From Thalassolituus sp006212115 (GTDB lineage: Bacteria > Pseudomonadota > Gammaproteobacteria > Pseudomonadales > Oceanobacteraceae), in the NCBI RefSeq assembly GCF_040372045.1, contig NZ_BAABWH010000003.1: 64,000 nucleotides of DNA; one strand, 5' to 3'. Shown piece by piece: positions 14,506-23,496 of this stretch. The position numbers and the translations under genes were made by a program. Each line of letters opens with the position of its first letter. Position 1 is the stretch's first letter. The notes beneath the pieces were generated by a model. It saw only the letters and a program-made list of their open reading frames with translations. It searched no databases and had not been told where the DNA came from.

Positions 14506-17500
14506 ATGTTTCGCTTATACCATTCCAACGATCTTGAAGTCCTGAAAGAGCTCCTGCTCAACGAGATCCGTCAAAACCCACCCGGTGTTTTTGATTCAGA
14601 GCAGATACTCGTTCAGTCGCAGGGCATGGCGCATTGGCTCAAGCTTCAATTGGCCGACGGCCTCGGAGTAGCGGCTCAGGTCGATTTTCCACTGCCATCG
14701 GCTTACGTCTGGAAAGTGTTCAACGTACTCAAACCAGATCTGCCCGAGCGCTCGCACTTCGAGAAACAGGCGATGGCCTGGAAGCTCATGCGGCTTCTTC
14801 CTGAACTCAAAGGCGAACCTGCTTGTGCAGGTATCGCCCGCTACCTGGAAAATGACCCTGATGGCGTCCGCTGTTACGAGCTGGCCCATGAAATTGCCGA
14901 TGTATTCGACCAATACCTCGTTTATCGTCCCGACTGGATACTCAATTGGGAGCAGGGGCTGGATGATGTAGAGGGTACGGATGTGTCCATTCACCCCTGG
15001 CAACCACTTATCTGGCGTGCGCTGGTGGAAGACAGCAAAAGGCTGGGAAACAGCCTTGAGCACCGTGCCCGACTGACCAGTTCGCTGGAGTCAATTGTTG
15101 CGACAGAAGGCCAGCGTCTTAGCAGCTTACCTAAACGTTTGTTTGTCTTTGGAATTGCAGCCTTACCGGGCGGGTACTGGGATGTACTGAATGCCATATC
15201 CAGCCATATTGACGTGCATTTCTTCCTGTTGAACCCGTGTCGTAATTTCTGGGGTGATATTGTCAGTGACAAACAGAAATCCTGGATATTAAAAACCAAC
15301 CCAGATGCAGTGACCTATCTGGAAAGGGGCAACCCTTTACTGGCCAGCTGGGGGCGGTTGGGCAAAGATTTTCTGACACTGGTTCATGAAACGTCAGAAG
15401 AGGGCGAGCTGCAGGATATTGAAGCCTTTACGGATATCGATCGCAGTAATCTGTTACGGCACATACAGGCGGATCTGCTCGAGCTTAATGATGGTCAGGC
15501 GCTGGCTTATCGACCTGACGCACTGAAACACAGTAGATTCAAAACGCCGATACTGCGCGACGATGGCAGCATTCGTCTGGTCTCCGGGCACAGTCCTTTG
15601 CGGGAGGTTCAGCGCCTCCATGACCAGCTACTGTTCTGGTTCAATGAAAATCCAGACCTGAAGCCACGTGACGTGGTGGTGATGGTCCCCGATATTGATC
15701 AATACGCCCCTTATATCGATGCGGTATTTGCGAGCGCGCCCGATTCACAAAGAATACCGTGGGCGATTGCCGACCAATCTCAGGTTCAGGAAAATCCACT
15801 CCTAGACAGCGTCATCGCCATGATGGGGTTATTCGATAGTCGCCTGCAGCTCACAGATGTACTCGACTGGTTGGATGTTCCCGCGATCCGACGTCGGTTC
15901 CAGATTGAAGAGCCTGACCTAGAGCTGCTGCGTCAGTGGCTCGAACAAGCAGGAGTGCGCTGGGGGCTGCACGAAGAACATCGTGTTGATCTAGGATTTC
16001 CACCCTTTACCCAAAGCAGCTGGCGCAAAGGCTTACGACAACTTTTGCTGGGCTTGATGGTGCCAACTGATGCCTCTGCGCACCAACAGAATGATTGGCC
16101 TGTTTTTTCAGTAGAGGGTGGTGCGGCCGAATTATTGGGACAATTGATCAGCCTGATCGACCGCCTTGAGCAGTGGCGCACATTTCAAAGTGAATCACAT
16201 ACCGTTGAAGAATGGATGTCTGCCATTCCACGTTTAATCGACGATTTTTACGAGCCTGATCTTGATGAAGGGGTTCAATTACAGCGCGTCCGTGATGCCG
16301 TACAACGCTGGTCCGAAGAACTCAGCGATGCGGCGTATGACGATACTCTGTCACCACAAGTTGTTCGTGCCTGGTTTACCGAACATCTTGGACAACAGGG
16401 TGGGTGGCAGCGATTCCTTGCTGGGCCAGTGAACTTCTGTACCCTCATGCCGATGCGTTCTATTCCGTTCAAAGCCGTGTGCCTGCTTGGCATGAACGAT
16501 CAGGATTACCCTCGTCAGGTCACGCCGGTTGGCTTCGATTTAATGGTACAAGGGCAGGCACGTCGAGGCGATCGATCCCGTCGTGAAGACGACCGCTATC
16601 TGGTACTTGAAGCCTTGTGCTCTGCACAGGAGAAATTTTATATCAGCTACCGCGGGCGCGATGCGCGTGAAAATCACGAGCTGCAACCGTCTGTACTGGT
16701 CAATGAACTTCTCGATTACATTGCTGATGCTTATTGCCTTGAGGGAGATGAGTCTCTGCCAGCAACACAAAGCCGTGAGAATGTACGTAACTGGATAACC
16801 GAATCACTGCCGCTACAGCCATTTAACCGAAGTACCTATGAACCATCGGAGCCCCATCAGGTTCAGGGGTATCATAAACTCTGGGCGGCGGTAGCCAATT
16901 CGGATGGGACAGACGCCGAAATTCCGCAGTTCTTTAGCGGACAAGTCGGACTACCAGAAGATTTTAATCGCCATCAAGTACTCTGGCAGGATGTGAAGGA
17001 TGCAATTCTTAAATCGGCGGATTTCTTTCTAAGGCGACGTCTGCGTTTTAATCCAGAACGTTATGACTCTGATGCACAGAATGAGGAAGTATTTAATCCA
17101 GATGCGCTTGAAAACAGCATCATAAAAACCCAATGGGTCGCTGATCAACTTGCTGGCCAGTCGTTTATCGAACGAGAGAAAGCACTGGGACACTTACCGG
17201 TTAATGCTCTGGCAGACATACACGTCGGCGGTATAGCCAGAGAACTGACTCCTGTTGTGGATAATGTTGCGAAATTTACAGAGGGCGAACCGCTAAGCGG
17301 GGCTATCTCGCTGACCATCGAGGATACGTTCGCTGCAGATGATAAAGCACGTGTTAAACACATAGAGTTATCTGGCGAATACAGTCAGTGCTGGAATCGG
17401 CAGCTGGTTCATTGGCGTGCGGGAGAAATCCGCGGGCGTGATGTTCTCAATACCTGGTTAGATCTGGTATTTATAGTTGCTGCCAACCCGGACGTGACGG

Positions 17501-17904
17501 ATATGGCCAGCCTGACGGGATTAAAGAAGACCTACAAAAGCAAGGACTTGTTCGAGATCATCTTCGATGCACCGTCTCAGCAGCAAGCGCAGGACTACGT
17601 CCGTGAATGTCTTGGTTATTACTTTATGAGCTGGCAAGCTCCCCAGAAAGCCTTACCCAATGTGCAATGGACCTTGCTGCAAACTGACGAAGAAAAGTGG
17701 CTGGACACGATTAAAAAACAAGCTGATAGCGAATATTCAGATTTTAATAAGACCGCTTTTTCTCGTTGTTATCCGATGTTTGCGCAGGAGCTTCTTGCAG
17801 ACGATAGTACTTCCATGAAGAACTCGGCCATCAAGAACTGGATGGCTGAATTCGACTGGATCTGGGCGTTGCCTCAGGCCTGCCAGCGCGGAGGTGATCA
17901 ATAA
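14506..17904 (+). CDS. recC: Exodeoxyribonuclease V gamma subunit RecC
   Basis: A 1132-residue protein with the RecC N-terminus (MFRLYHSNDLEVLKELLLNE, then LVQSQGMAHWLKLQLA) and the downstream region MPMRSIPFKAVCLLGMNDQDYPR found in all RecC proteins. RecC forms the scaffold of RecBCD, guides the strands and recognises Chi; it has an inactive helicase fold and is usually 1100-1150 residues. It is first of a tight operon, and its TAA shares one base with the recB ATG, so translation is probably coupled. The complex repairs double-strand breaks and degrades foreign linear DNA. Confidence 0.96.
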   Translation: MFRLYHSNDLEVLKELLLNEIRQNPPGVFDSEQILVQSQGMAHWLKLQLADGLGVAAQVDFPLPSAYVWKVFNVLKPDLPERSHFEKQAMAWKLMRLLPELKGEPACAGIARYLENDPDGVRCYELAHEIADVFDQYLVYRPDWILNWEQGLDDVEGTDVSIHPWQPLIWRALVEDSKRLGNSLEHRARLTSSLESIVATEGQRLSSLPKRLFVFGIAALPGGYWDVLNAISSHIDVHFFLLNPCRNFWGDIVSDKQKSWILKTNPDAVTYLERGNPLLASWGRLGKDFLTLVHETSEEGELQDIEAFTDIDRSNLLRHIQADLLELNDGQALAYRPDALKHSRFKTPILRDDGSIRLVSGHSPLREVQRLHDQLLFWFNENPDLKPRDVVVMVPDIDQYAPYIDAVFASAPDSQRIPWAIADQSQVQENPLLDSVIAMMGLFDSRLQLTDVLDWLDVPAIRRRFQIEEPDLELLRQWLEQAGVRWGLHEEHRVDLGFPPFTQSSWRKGLRQLLLGLMVPTDASAHQQNDWPVFSVEGGAAELLGQLISLIDRLEQWRTFQSESHTVEEWMSAIPRLIDDFYEPDLDEGVQLQRVRDAVQRWSEELSDAAYDDTLSPQVVRAWFTEHLGQQGGWQRFLAGPVNFCTLMPMRSIPFKAVCLLGMNDQDYPRQVTPVGFDLMVQGQARRGDRSRREDDRYLVLEALCSAQEKFYISYRGRDARENHELQPSVLVNELLDYIADAYCLEGDESLPATQSRENVRNWITESLPLQPFNRSTYEPSEPHQVQGYHKLWAAVANSDGTDAEIPQFFSGQVGLPEDFNRHQVLWQDVKDAILKSADFFLRRRLRFNPERYDSDAQNEEVFNPDALENSIIKTQWVADQLAGQSFIEREKALGHLPVNALADIHVGGIARELTPVVDNVAKFTEGEPLSGAISLTIEDTFAADDKARVKHIELSGEYSQCWNRQLVHWRAGEIRGRDVLNTWLDLVFIVAANPDVTDMASLTGLKKTYKSKDLFEIIFDAPSQQQAQDYVRECLGYYFMSWQAPQKALPNVQWTLLQTDEEKWLDTIKKQADSEYSDFNKTAFSRCYPMFAQELLADDSTSMKNSAIKNWMAEFDWIWALPQACQRGGDQ

Positions 17905-20900
17905 TGCCTGAACAGAAACAGTCACCCGCGTTGAACCGACTGGATATTCATACGTTTCCTTTAACCGGACAATCACTGATTGAAGCGAGTGCTGGAACCG
18001 GAAAAACATATACGATCAATCAGTTGTACCGCCGTGCAGTGCTGGGGCATGGATTACCGGCGCGTTTAAGCTGTACAGACATACTCGTCGTTACTTTCAC
18101 AAAGGCCGCCACTGAAGAATTACGCGGACGTATTCGCGCAGGTCTAAGAGATGCGTTCGAAAATGTACTGGCTGGTGAAGACGGTGAGATTCCAGATGCT
18201 GATATCCGGCGATGGATCTCAGAGCTGAACAGCACAGAAGACGAGAAAACGACGGTACGAGAACTTCAAACCTGGCTGCAGCTTAACCTCGCGCAAATGG
18301 ATGAAGCGTCTATTTTTACCATCCATAAGTTCTGTGCCCAGATGCTGAAGCGGTATGCGTTCGACAGTGGTGTAGGATTTAATCAAGCACTGGAGGTTGA
18401 AGGCGACGAGTACTTACGTCGTGCCTGTGAAGATGTGTGGCGTCGTGAGTGTTATCCGAAAGGCCGCGAGCGCGTAGAGTTTATTACCAACCGTTTTTCG
18501 GGGCCTGCTGCATTGTTCACCTACTATCGCAGTTGGATGAACAAACCCAGTATTCGTACTAAACCTGAAATAAAGACTTCCTTTGATGAGCTGTGGGATA
18601 CGTTTCACCAAACATACGAGGATGCCAAAAATTTATGGGCTCTTCTCGGAGCCGAGAATATTGAAAAGACGATTACGTCCGTCGATATTGATAAGAAGAG
18701 CTATAGTAAGAGAAATCTTCCCAACTGGATGAATCAGTCGGGAGGTTATTTATTATCAGGAAATGCATTAGCCATACCCGATAACCTGTATCGTCTTGGT
18801 ACTGCAATGCTGTCGGAGAAAACCAATTCTGGTGAGCCTCCCAAGCACAAATTATTTGACCTTATTGATCAATTAATTCAGTTATACGACCAGCTACTAC
18901 AGCTGTCAGAGCTTGCGTGGTTTGACAACATATACCAGCAGTATATTTACTTGCTCGAACAAGCGTCTGTTATGACCAGTGATGATTTGCTGAGATTACT
19001 GGATAAAGCGTTACAGTCTGAGCAAGGTGAGGCATTAGCCAAACAGATACGGTCACTGTATCCGATTGCCATGATCGATGAATTTCAGGATACAGACCCG
19101 ACTCAATACAGAATTTTCAGCCGCATTTATCCTGAGCAATCGTCAGAAAAACAGAGTATGACTGGAAGCTCGGAAGACAACAGGCCGAGCGGTCTGATTA
19201 TGATTGGCGACCCTAAGCAGGCGATCTATGCATTTCGCGGGGCGGATATTTTTACCTATATGGAAGCGGGTAAGACCATTCCGTCTGAACGACGTTTTAC
19301 ATTGGACACCAACTACCGGAGTGATAGTCGGTTGATCCACGCAGTGAATGCGCTGTGGCAGCACCACGCTAACCCCTTTGTGTTCGATAAGGCAATTCAA
19401 TTCTATCCTGTTCAGGCGGGTGGACAGCACGATAAAAAGGCACCGGTTTGGCAGTGCCAGCCGCTTAATGATCAGCCTTTTCCTAATCAGGCGTTGCAGC
19501 TTTGGACGTCGCAAGAAGAAGAGTCACGTGATCAGGCTACTGTGCGTGTGGCAGATGAGTGCGCAACGCAAATCAGCGCTTTACTCGCCGGTGCAGCGAG
19601 ATTTCCAGAGGGTGGAAAGAAAACCCGTGCGGTCGATGCCGGAGACATTGCCGTGCTCGTGTACTCGAGAACGCAGGCTAAGATTATTCGCGACGCCCTG
19701 ACTCGTCAGGGCGTGGGCAGTGTTTACCTTACACGGGATAGCGTACTGGACTCACCGGAAGCGACAGACTTATTAGCGATGCTGGATGCGATTGCGCATC
19801 CCGGCAACGAAATGCATGTCCGTCGTGCATTAGCGACTTCGACATGGGGGATGACAGCACAACAATTAGTTGCCATGCAGCAAGATGAAGCGCTCTGGGA
19901 GTCGCAGTTGTCTTCCATGCATCAGTATCATCTTATCTGGCAACGGCGCGGCATCATGGCGATGTTGATGCAGTGGTTAGAGGAAGATGAGCGCGCGGTA
20001 AAATTACGCAAAAAAGAAGACGGCGAACGAATCTTAACGAATATCCTGCACCTTGGTGAAATGCTACAAGCACAAAGCCGTAAATTACGCGGGCACCAGG
20101 CGTTGATTCGCTGGTTTAGTGAGCGGTTATCAGCTGATTCTGAGCGGGGTGAAGAAGCGCAGCTCAGATTAGAAACCGACTCGCGGTTGGTTAATATCGT
20201 CACCATTCACAAATCCAAGGGGCTCGAGTATCCATTCGTATTCTTGCCGTACCTGTGGCTCGACAGTGCTAAACCTAAGTCCCGCAGTACTGAGGTGATC
20301 TACTACGATGGCCGCAGCCTCGTACGTGACCTCGATCCGGGTGAGAATGAGAAAGCGCTACAGACCCGCGACACACTTGCCGAGCAGATGCGACTGCTTT
20401 ACGTGGCGTTAACCCGAGCAAAATTCGGTTGCTATATCTGGTTGGCTAACGTTCAGGTGGGGCCGAAAAAAGACCGACGTCCATTATGGACGGACTCGGC
20501 ATTGGGAGAACTCCTGATGGCAGGGAACGGCTATTCTCCCGAATTGCTTACGGAGTTATCGATTGATGGCACCTATATCGGCGAATTACCTGAGTGGCGT
20601 ATTGCTGGGCAGAGTGAATTGGCGGTGCCGCCTCCGCCGGTCAGCACGGCAGAAAACACTGCGCGCTGGCGAGACCATTGGCGGGTGGGCAGTTACAGTC
20701 AATTAGCTGCGCACTCTTCAAGTCATACTCTAAGTAGTGCAAGCCACAATACTGAACTCGCGGCAACTGAGCTGGGTCATTATTTCGACTGGGAAGCCGG
20801 GATGGCAACCCCAGGGGTTCAGGACAAAAATCACCTTCCTCGGGAGTTGCCGTTACCACTGACCTTTCCCAAAGGTGCAAATCCGGGTACGTGTTTGCAT

Positions 20901-21590
20901 GCAATTTTCGAACACTGGGATTTTCAAGATCGGGAAGCGTTACTCTTAATCTGCGAGCAGCAGCTGACTCTGTATGGTTTGCAGGAACAGCCCGTTGAGA
21001 AAGTAGCAGACTGGATTGCCAGTATCGTTCAACAGCCGTTAGCACTATACGACACGCAGGCCACCCTTGATCAGATCGAACCGTCATCTCGTCTTGATGA
21101 AATGGAATTTTATCTACCTGTGGGTAATCTCACAGCGTCTGAAATTGATTCACTACTGGGCGGCGATAACCGCTTTAGTTTTGAGCCTCTAACCGGATAT
21201 CTGAAGGGTTTTATCGATTTGATTTTTGAGTGGCAAGGCCGCTATTACGTTGCTGATTACAAGTCGAATTATCTCGGTGACGAATGGCGAGATTACGTAC
21301 CAAGCGCATTACGCGAGTCCATGCGTGATCACCGATACGACCTGCAGTCCTGGATATACATGCTGGCACTGGATCAACTTCTCAGTAGGCGACTTCCAGA
21401 CTATCAATCTCAAAAACACCTTGGCGGCAGCGTATATTTTTATTTGCGTGGTATGGGTGATCACTTTACGAAAAGCGACCACAACACAGACCCGGATGCT
21501 GGTGTCTGTTTCACACCGGTAAATGTTGAAGTACTACGCCAATGGCGACGCAGCGTTCTGCCTGATTCAAAGCATGAGGGGAACAGCTGA
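17904..21590 (+). CDS. recB: Exodeoxyribonuclease V beta subunit RecB
   Basis: A 1228-residue helicase-nuclease. Walker A is EASAGTGKTYTI near residues 28-37; the UvrD-like helicase motifs IDEFQDTD, IGDPKQAIYAFRGAD and TIHKSKGLEYPFVFLP follow in order. The C-terminal RecB nuclease domain has the motif YYVADYKSN with Asp1118 and Lys1120, equivalent to the catalytic Asp and Lys of E. coli RecB. It is the slow 3'-5' motor and the nuclease of RecBCD and loads RecA after Chi. Its start overlaps recC by one base and its TGA overlaps recD by one base. Confidence 0.97.
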   Translation: MPEQKQSPALNRLDIHTFPLTGQSLIEASAGTGKTYTINQLYRRAVLGHGLPARLSCTDILVVTFTKAATEELRGRIRAGLRDAFENVLAGEDGEIPDADIRRWISELNSTEDEKTTVRELQTWLQLNLAQMDEASIFTIHKFCAQMLKRYAFDSGVGFNQALEVEGDEYLRRACEDVWRRECYPKGRERVEFITNRFSGPAALFTYYRSWMNKPSIRTKPEIKTSFDELWDTFHQTYEDAKNLWALLGAENIEKTITSVDIDKKSYSKRNLPNWMNQSGGYLLSGNALAIPDNLYRLGTAMLSEKTNSGEPPKHKLFDLIDQLIQLYDQLLQLSELAWFDNIYQQYIYLLEQASVMTSDDLLRLLDKALQSEQGEALAKQIRSLYPIAMIDEFQDTDPTQYRIFSRIYPEQSSEKQSMTGSSEDNRPSGLIMIGDPKQAIYAFRGADIFTYMEAGKTIPSERRFTLDTNYRSDSRLIHAVNALWQHHANPFVFDKAIQFYPVQAGGQHDKKAPVWQCQPLNDQPFPNQALQLWTSQEEESRDQATVRVADECATQISALLAGAARFPEGGKKTRAVDAGDIAVLVYSRTQAKIIRDALTRQGVGSVYLTRDSVLDSPEATDLLAMLDAIAHPGNEMHVRRALATSTWGMTAQQLVAMQQDEALWESQLSSMHQYHLIWQRRGIMAMLMQWLEEDERAVKLRKKEDGERILTNILHLGEMLQAQSRKLRGHQALIRWFSERLSADSERGEEAQLRLETDSRLVNIVTIHKSKGLEYPFVFLPYLWLDSAKPKSRSTEVIYYDGRSLVRDLDPGENEKALQTRDTLAEQMRLLYVALTRAKFGCYIWLANVQVGPKKDRRPLWTDSALGELLMAGNGYSPELLTELSIDGTYIGELPEWRIAGQSELAVPPPPVSTAENTARWRDHWRVGSYSQLAAHSSSHTLSSASHNTELAATELGHYFDWEAGMATPGVQDKNHLPRELPLPLTFPKGANPGTCLHAIFEHWDFQDREALLLICEQQLTLYGLQEQPVEKVADWIASIVQQPLALYDTQATLDQIEPSSRLDEMEFYLPVGNLTASEIDSLLGGDNRFSFEPLTGYLKGFIDLIFEWQGRYYVADYKSNYLGDEWRDYVPSALRESMRDHRYDLQSWIYMLALDQLLSRRLPDYQSQKHLGGSVYFYLRGMGDHFTKSDHNTDPDAGVCFTPVNVEVLRQWRRSVLPDSKHEGNS

Positions 21591-23488
21591 TGGCAACAGA
21601 TCAACACACTCACCCCATGCATCAATTGCTTGAACAATGGCTCGCCGAAGAGAAAATTCGCACGATTGATTATCAGTTGGCGCGACAAAGCTATGATTGG
21701 GAATGGCAACAATCTCAGGACGAGCAGTGTGCAATACGAGTTATGTTTGCAGCCTGCGCTGTGAGTTACGCGCTTGGGCGTGGCCAGGTGTGTCTGGATA
21801 TCAGTCGCTGGCCTTCGACACTGACATTACCTGATACCCTGATGTCGGAATTCACATCGGACAATCATAGTGGGAAGTCACTTCTTTCTGCGGCGACGGT
21901 TATCGATGGAGGCAGTGACGATTCGTCTGCGTTATTGGTTGTGCATAATCGCCGTATTTATCTGAATCGCTACTTCCGCTACGAAAAAATTGTACTCGAA
22001 CAGATTCGCCGTCGTATTACACCCGATACGGAAGTGGTTAAAAAAGGCGGAGCGAAGGCCCCTTCACAAACAACACGCACTCAGGTCAGTAAAGCGCTGG
22101 CGACAACACTGAGACAATTATTCCCAGTACCCGAAGCGGGTATTGACTGGCAGGCTGTAGCGGCGGCAACCGCCTGTATACAACCGTTCTGCGTTATTAC
22201 TGGCGGCCCCGGCACAGGTAAAACCACTACAGTAACCCGCCTGCTCAGTTCACTACTGAGTGAAAATCCCGATTTACGTATTGCACTGGCAGCGCCAACG
22301 GGTAAAGCCGCCGCTCGTATGACAGAGTCGATTCGTCAGGCTAGGGAGCGTGGTGGCCTGCCACATGCGGATGGTATTCCAACAAGCAGTTTTACCCTGC
22401 ATCGCTTGTTGGGCTGGCGTCCTCAGGGGTTCCGTTATCATAGTGAGCGTTGGTTGCCTTATGACTGTGTTGTTGTAGATGAGGCATCCATGATTGACCT
22501 GCCCATGATGGCGCACCTGCTGGCAGCTCTGGCCCCGGATGCACGGCTAATTTTACTGGGCGACCGGGATCAGCTCGCCTCCGTAGAAGCAGGCAGTGTC
22601 TTGGCTGATTTATGCGATGCCGGAACGGAGCACGGTGTTACTGATGAGTTTGCAGCCAGTCTCGGGGCGCTTACCGGGTACGATATGACATCCGCTGTCG
22701 AAGCGCCGTGTTCACCGATGCAGAACGCCATGGTGCAATTACGTAAATCCCATCGCTTTGACGAAAACAGTGGTATCGGAGCCCTTGCCCGTGCCGTGAA
22801 CAGCGGTGATGTCTACAGTGCTAACGCAGTATTCGGCGACGCTAAGCGGCCAGATGTCATCCGCATTGCGCAAGACAGCGAAGACTGGCAGCAGCACGTT
22901 ATGGATGGCTACCGACAATATTGTGAGTTGGTGAAAGATCAGGCCTCACCGGAGTGGATACTCGATGCGTTTGATCAATTTCAGGTATTGGTCGCATTGC
23001 GCAATGGCCCGGCAGGGGTGGAGGAAACTAATCGGCGAATTGAGCGTCTGCTAACAAGGGCGGGTTTATTATCCGACACTGCGCAGCATTGGTATGCCGG
23101 GCGCGCCATTATGATTACCCGTAACGATTATGACCTGGGTCTGTACAATGGCGACATCGGAATCATGCTTAAACACGAAGGACACGATAGGGTTGTGTTC
23201 CGGAATGCAGAAGGCGGGCTGCGCTTCCTGTCGCCCGGACGCTTGCCTAACCACGAAACTGCTTTTGCCATGACGGTGCACAAAAGCCAGGGTTCAGAGT
23301 TTTCCGGTGTGTATCTGCTGTTACCACCCATGTGGCAGCAAGTAATAACACGAGAATTGGTTTACACCGCCATTACACGCGCCAAGAAACAGTTTTATTG
23401 CCAGACGAGTGACACCTGCTGGCAACAAGCCATTAATAGTCAGACAGAAAGAGCAAGCGGCCTGAGAGACGCACTCTGGAGCAAATAA
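21590..23488 (+). CDS. recD: Exodeoxyribonuclease V alpha subunit RecD
   Basis: A 632-residue 5'-3' helicase of the SF1B class. The N-terminal domain is followed by Walker A VITGGPGTGKTTTVTRLL near residues 203-220, VDEASMIDLPMM, LLGDRDQLASVEAG and the C-terminal motif FAMTVHKSQGSEF. The length is normal for RecD (about 600-650). It is the fast motor subunit and controls nuclease activity after Chi. Translation appears coupled to recB through the ATGA overlap. Confidence 0.96.
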   Translation: MATDQHTHPMHQLLEQWLAEEKIRTIDYQLARQSYDWEWQQSQDEQCAIRVMFAACAVSYALGRGQVCLDISRWPSTLTLPDTLMSEFTSDNHSGKSLLSAATVIDGGSDDSSALLVVHNRRIYLNRYFRYEKIVLEQIRRRITPDTEVVKKGGAKAPSQTTRTQVSKALATTLRQLFPVPEAGIDWQAVAAATACIQPFCVITGGPGTGKTTTVTRLLSSLLSENPDLRIALAAPTGKAAARMTESIRQARERGGLPHADGIPTSSFTLHRLLGWRPQGFRYHSERWLPYDCVVVDEASMIDLPMMAHLLAALAPDARLILLGDRDQLASVEAGSVLADLCDAGTEHGVTDEFAASLGALTGYDMTSAVEAPCSPMQNAMVQLRKSHRFDENSGIGALARAVNSGDVYSANAVFGDAKRPDVIRIAQDSEDWQQHVMDGYRQYCELVKDQASPEWILDAFDQFQVLVALRNGPAGVEETNRRIERLLTRAGLLSDTAQHWYAGRAIMITRNDYDLGLYNGDIGIMLKHEGHDRVVFRNAEGGLRFLSPGRLPNHETAFAMTVHKSQGSEFSGVYLLLPPMWQQVITRELVYTAITRAKKQFYCQTSDTCWQQAINSQTERASGLRDALWSK

Positions 23489-23496
23489 AGAACACT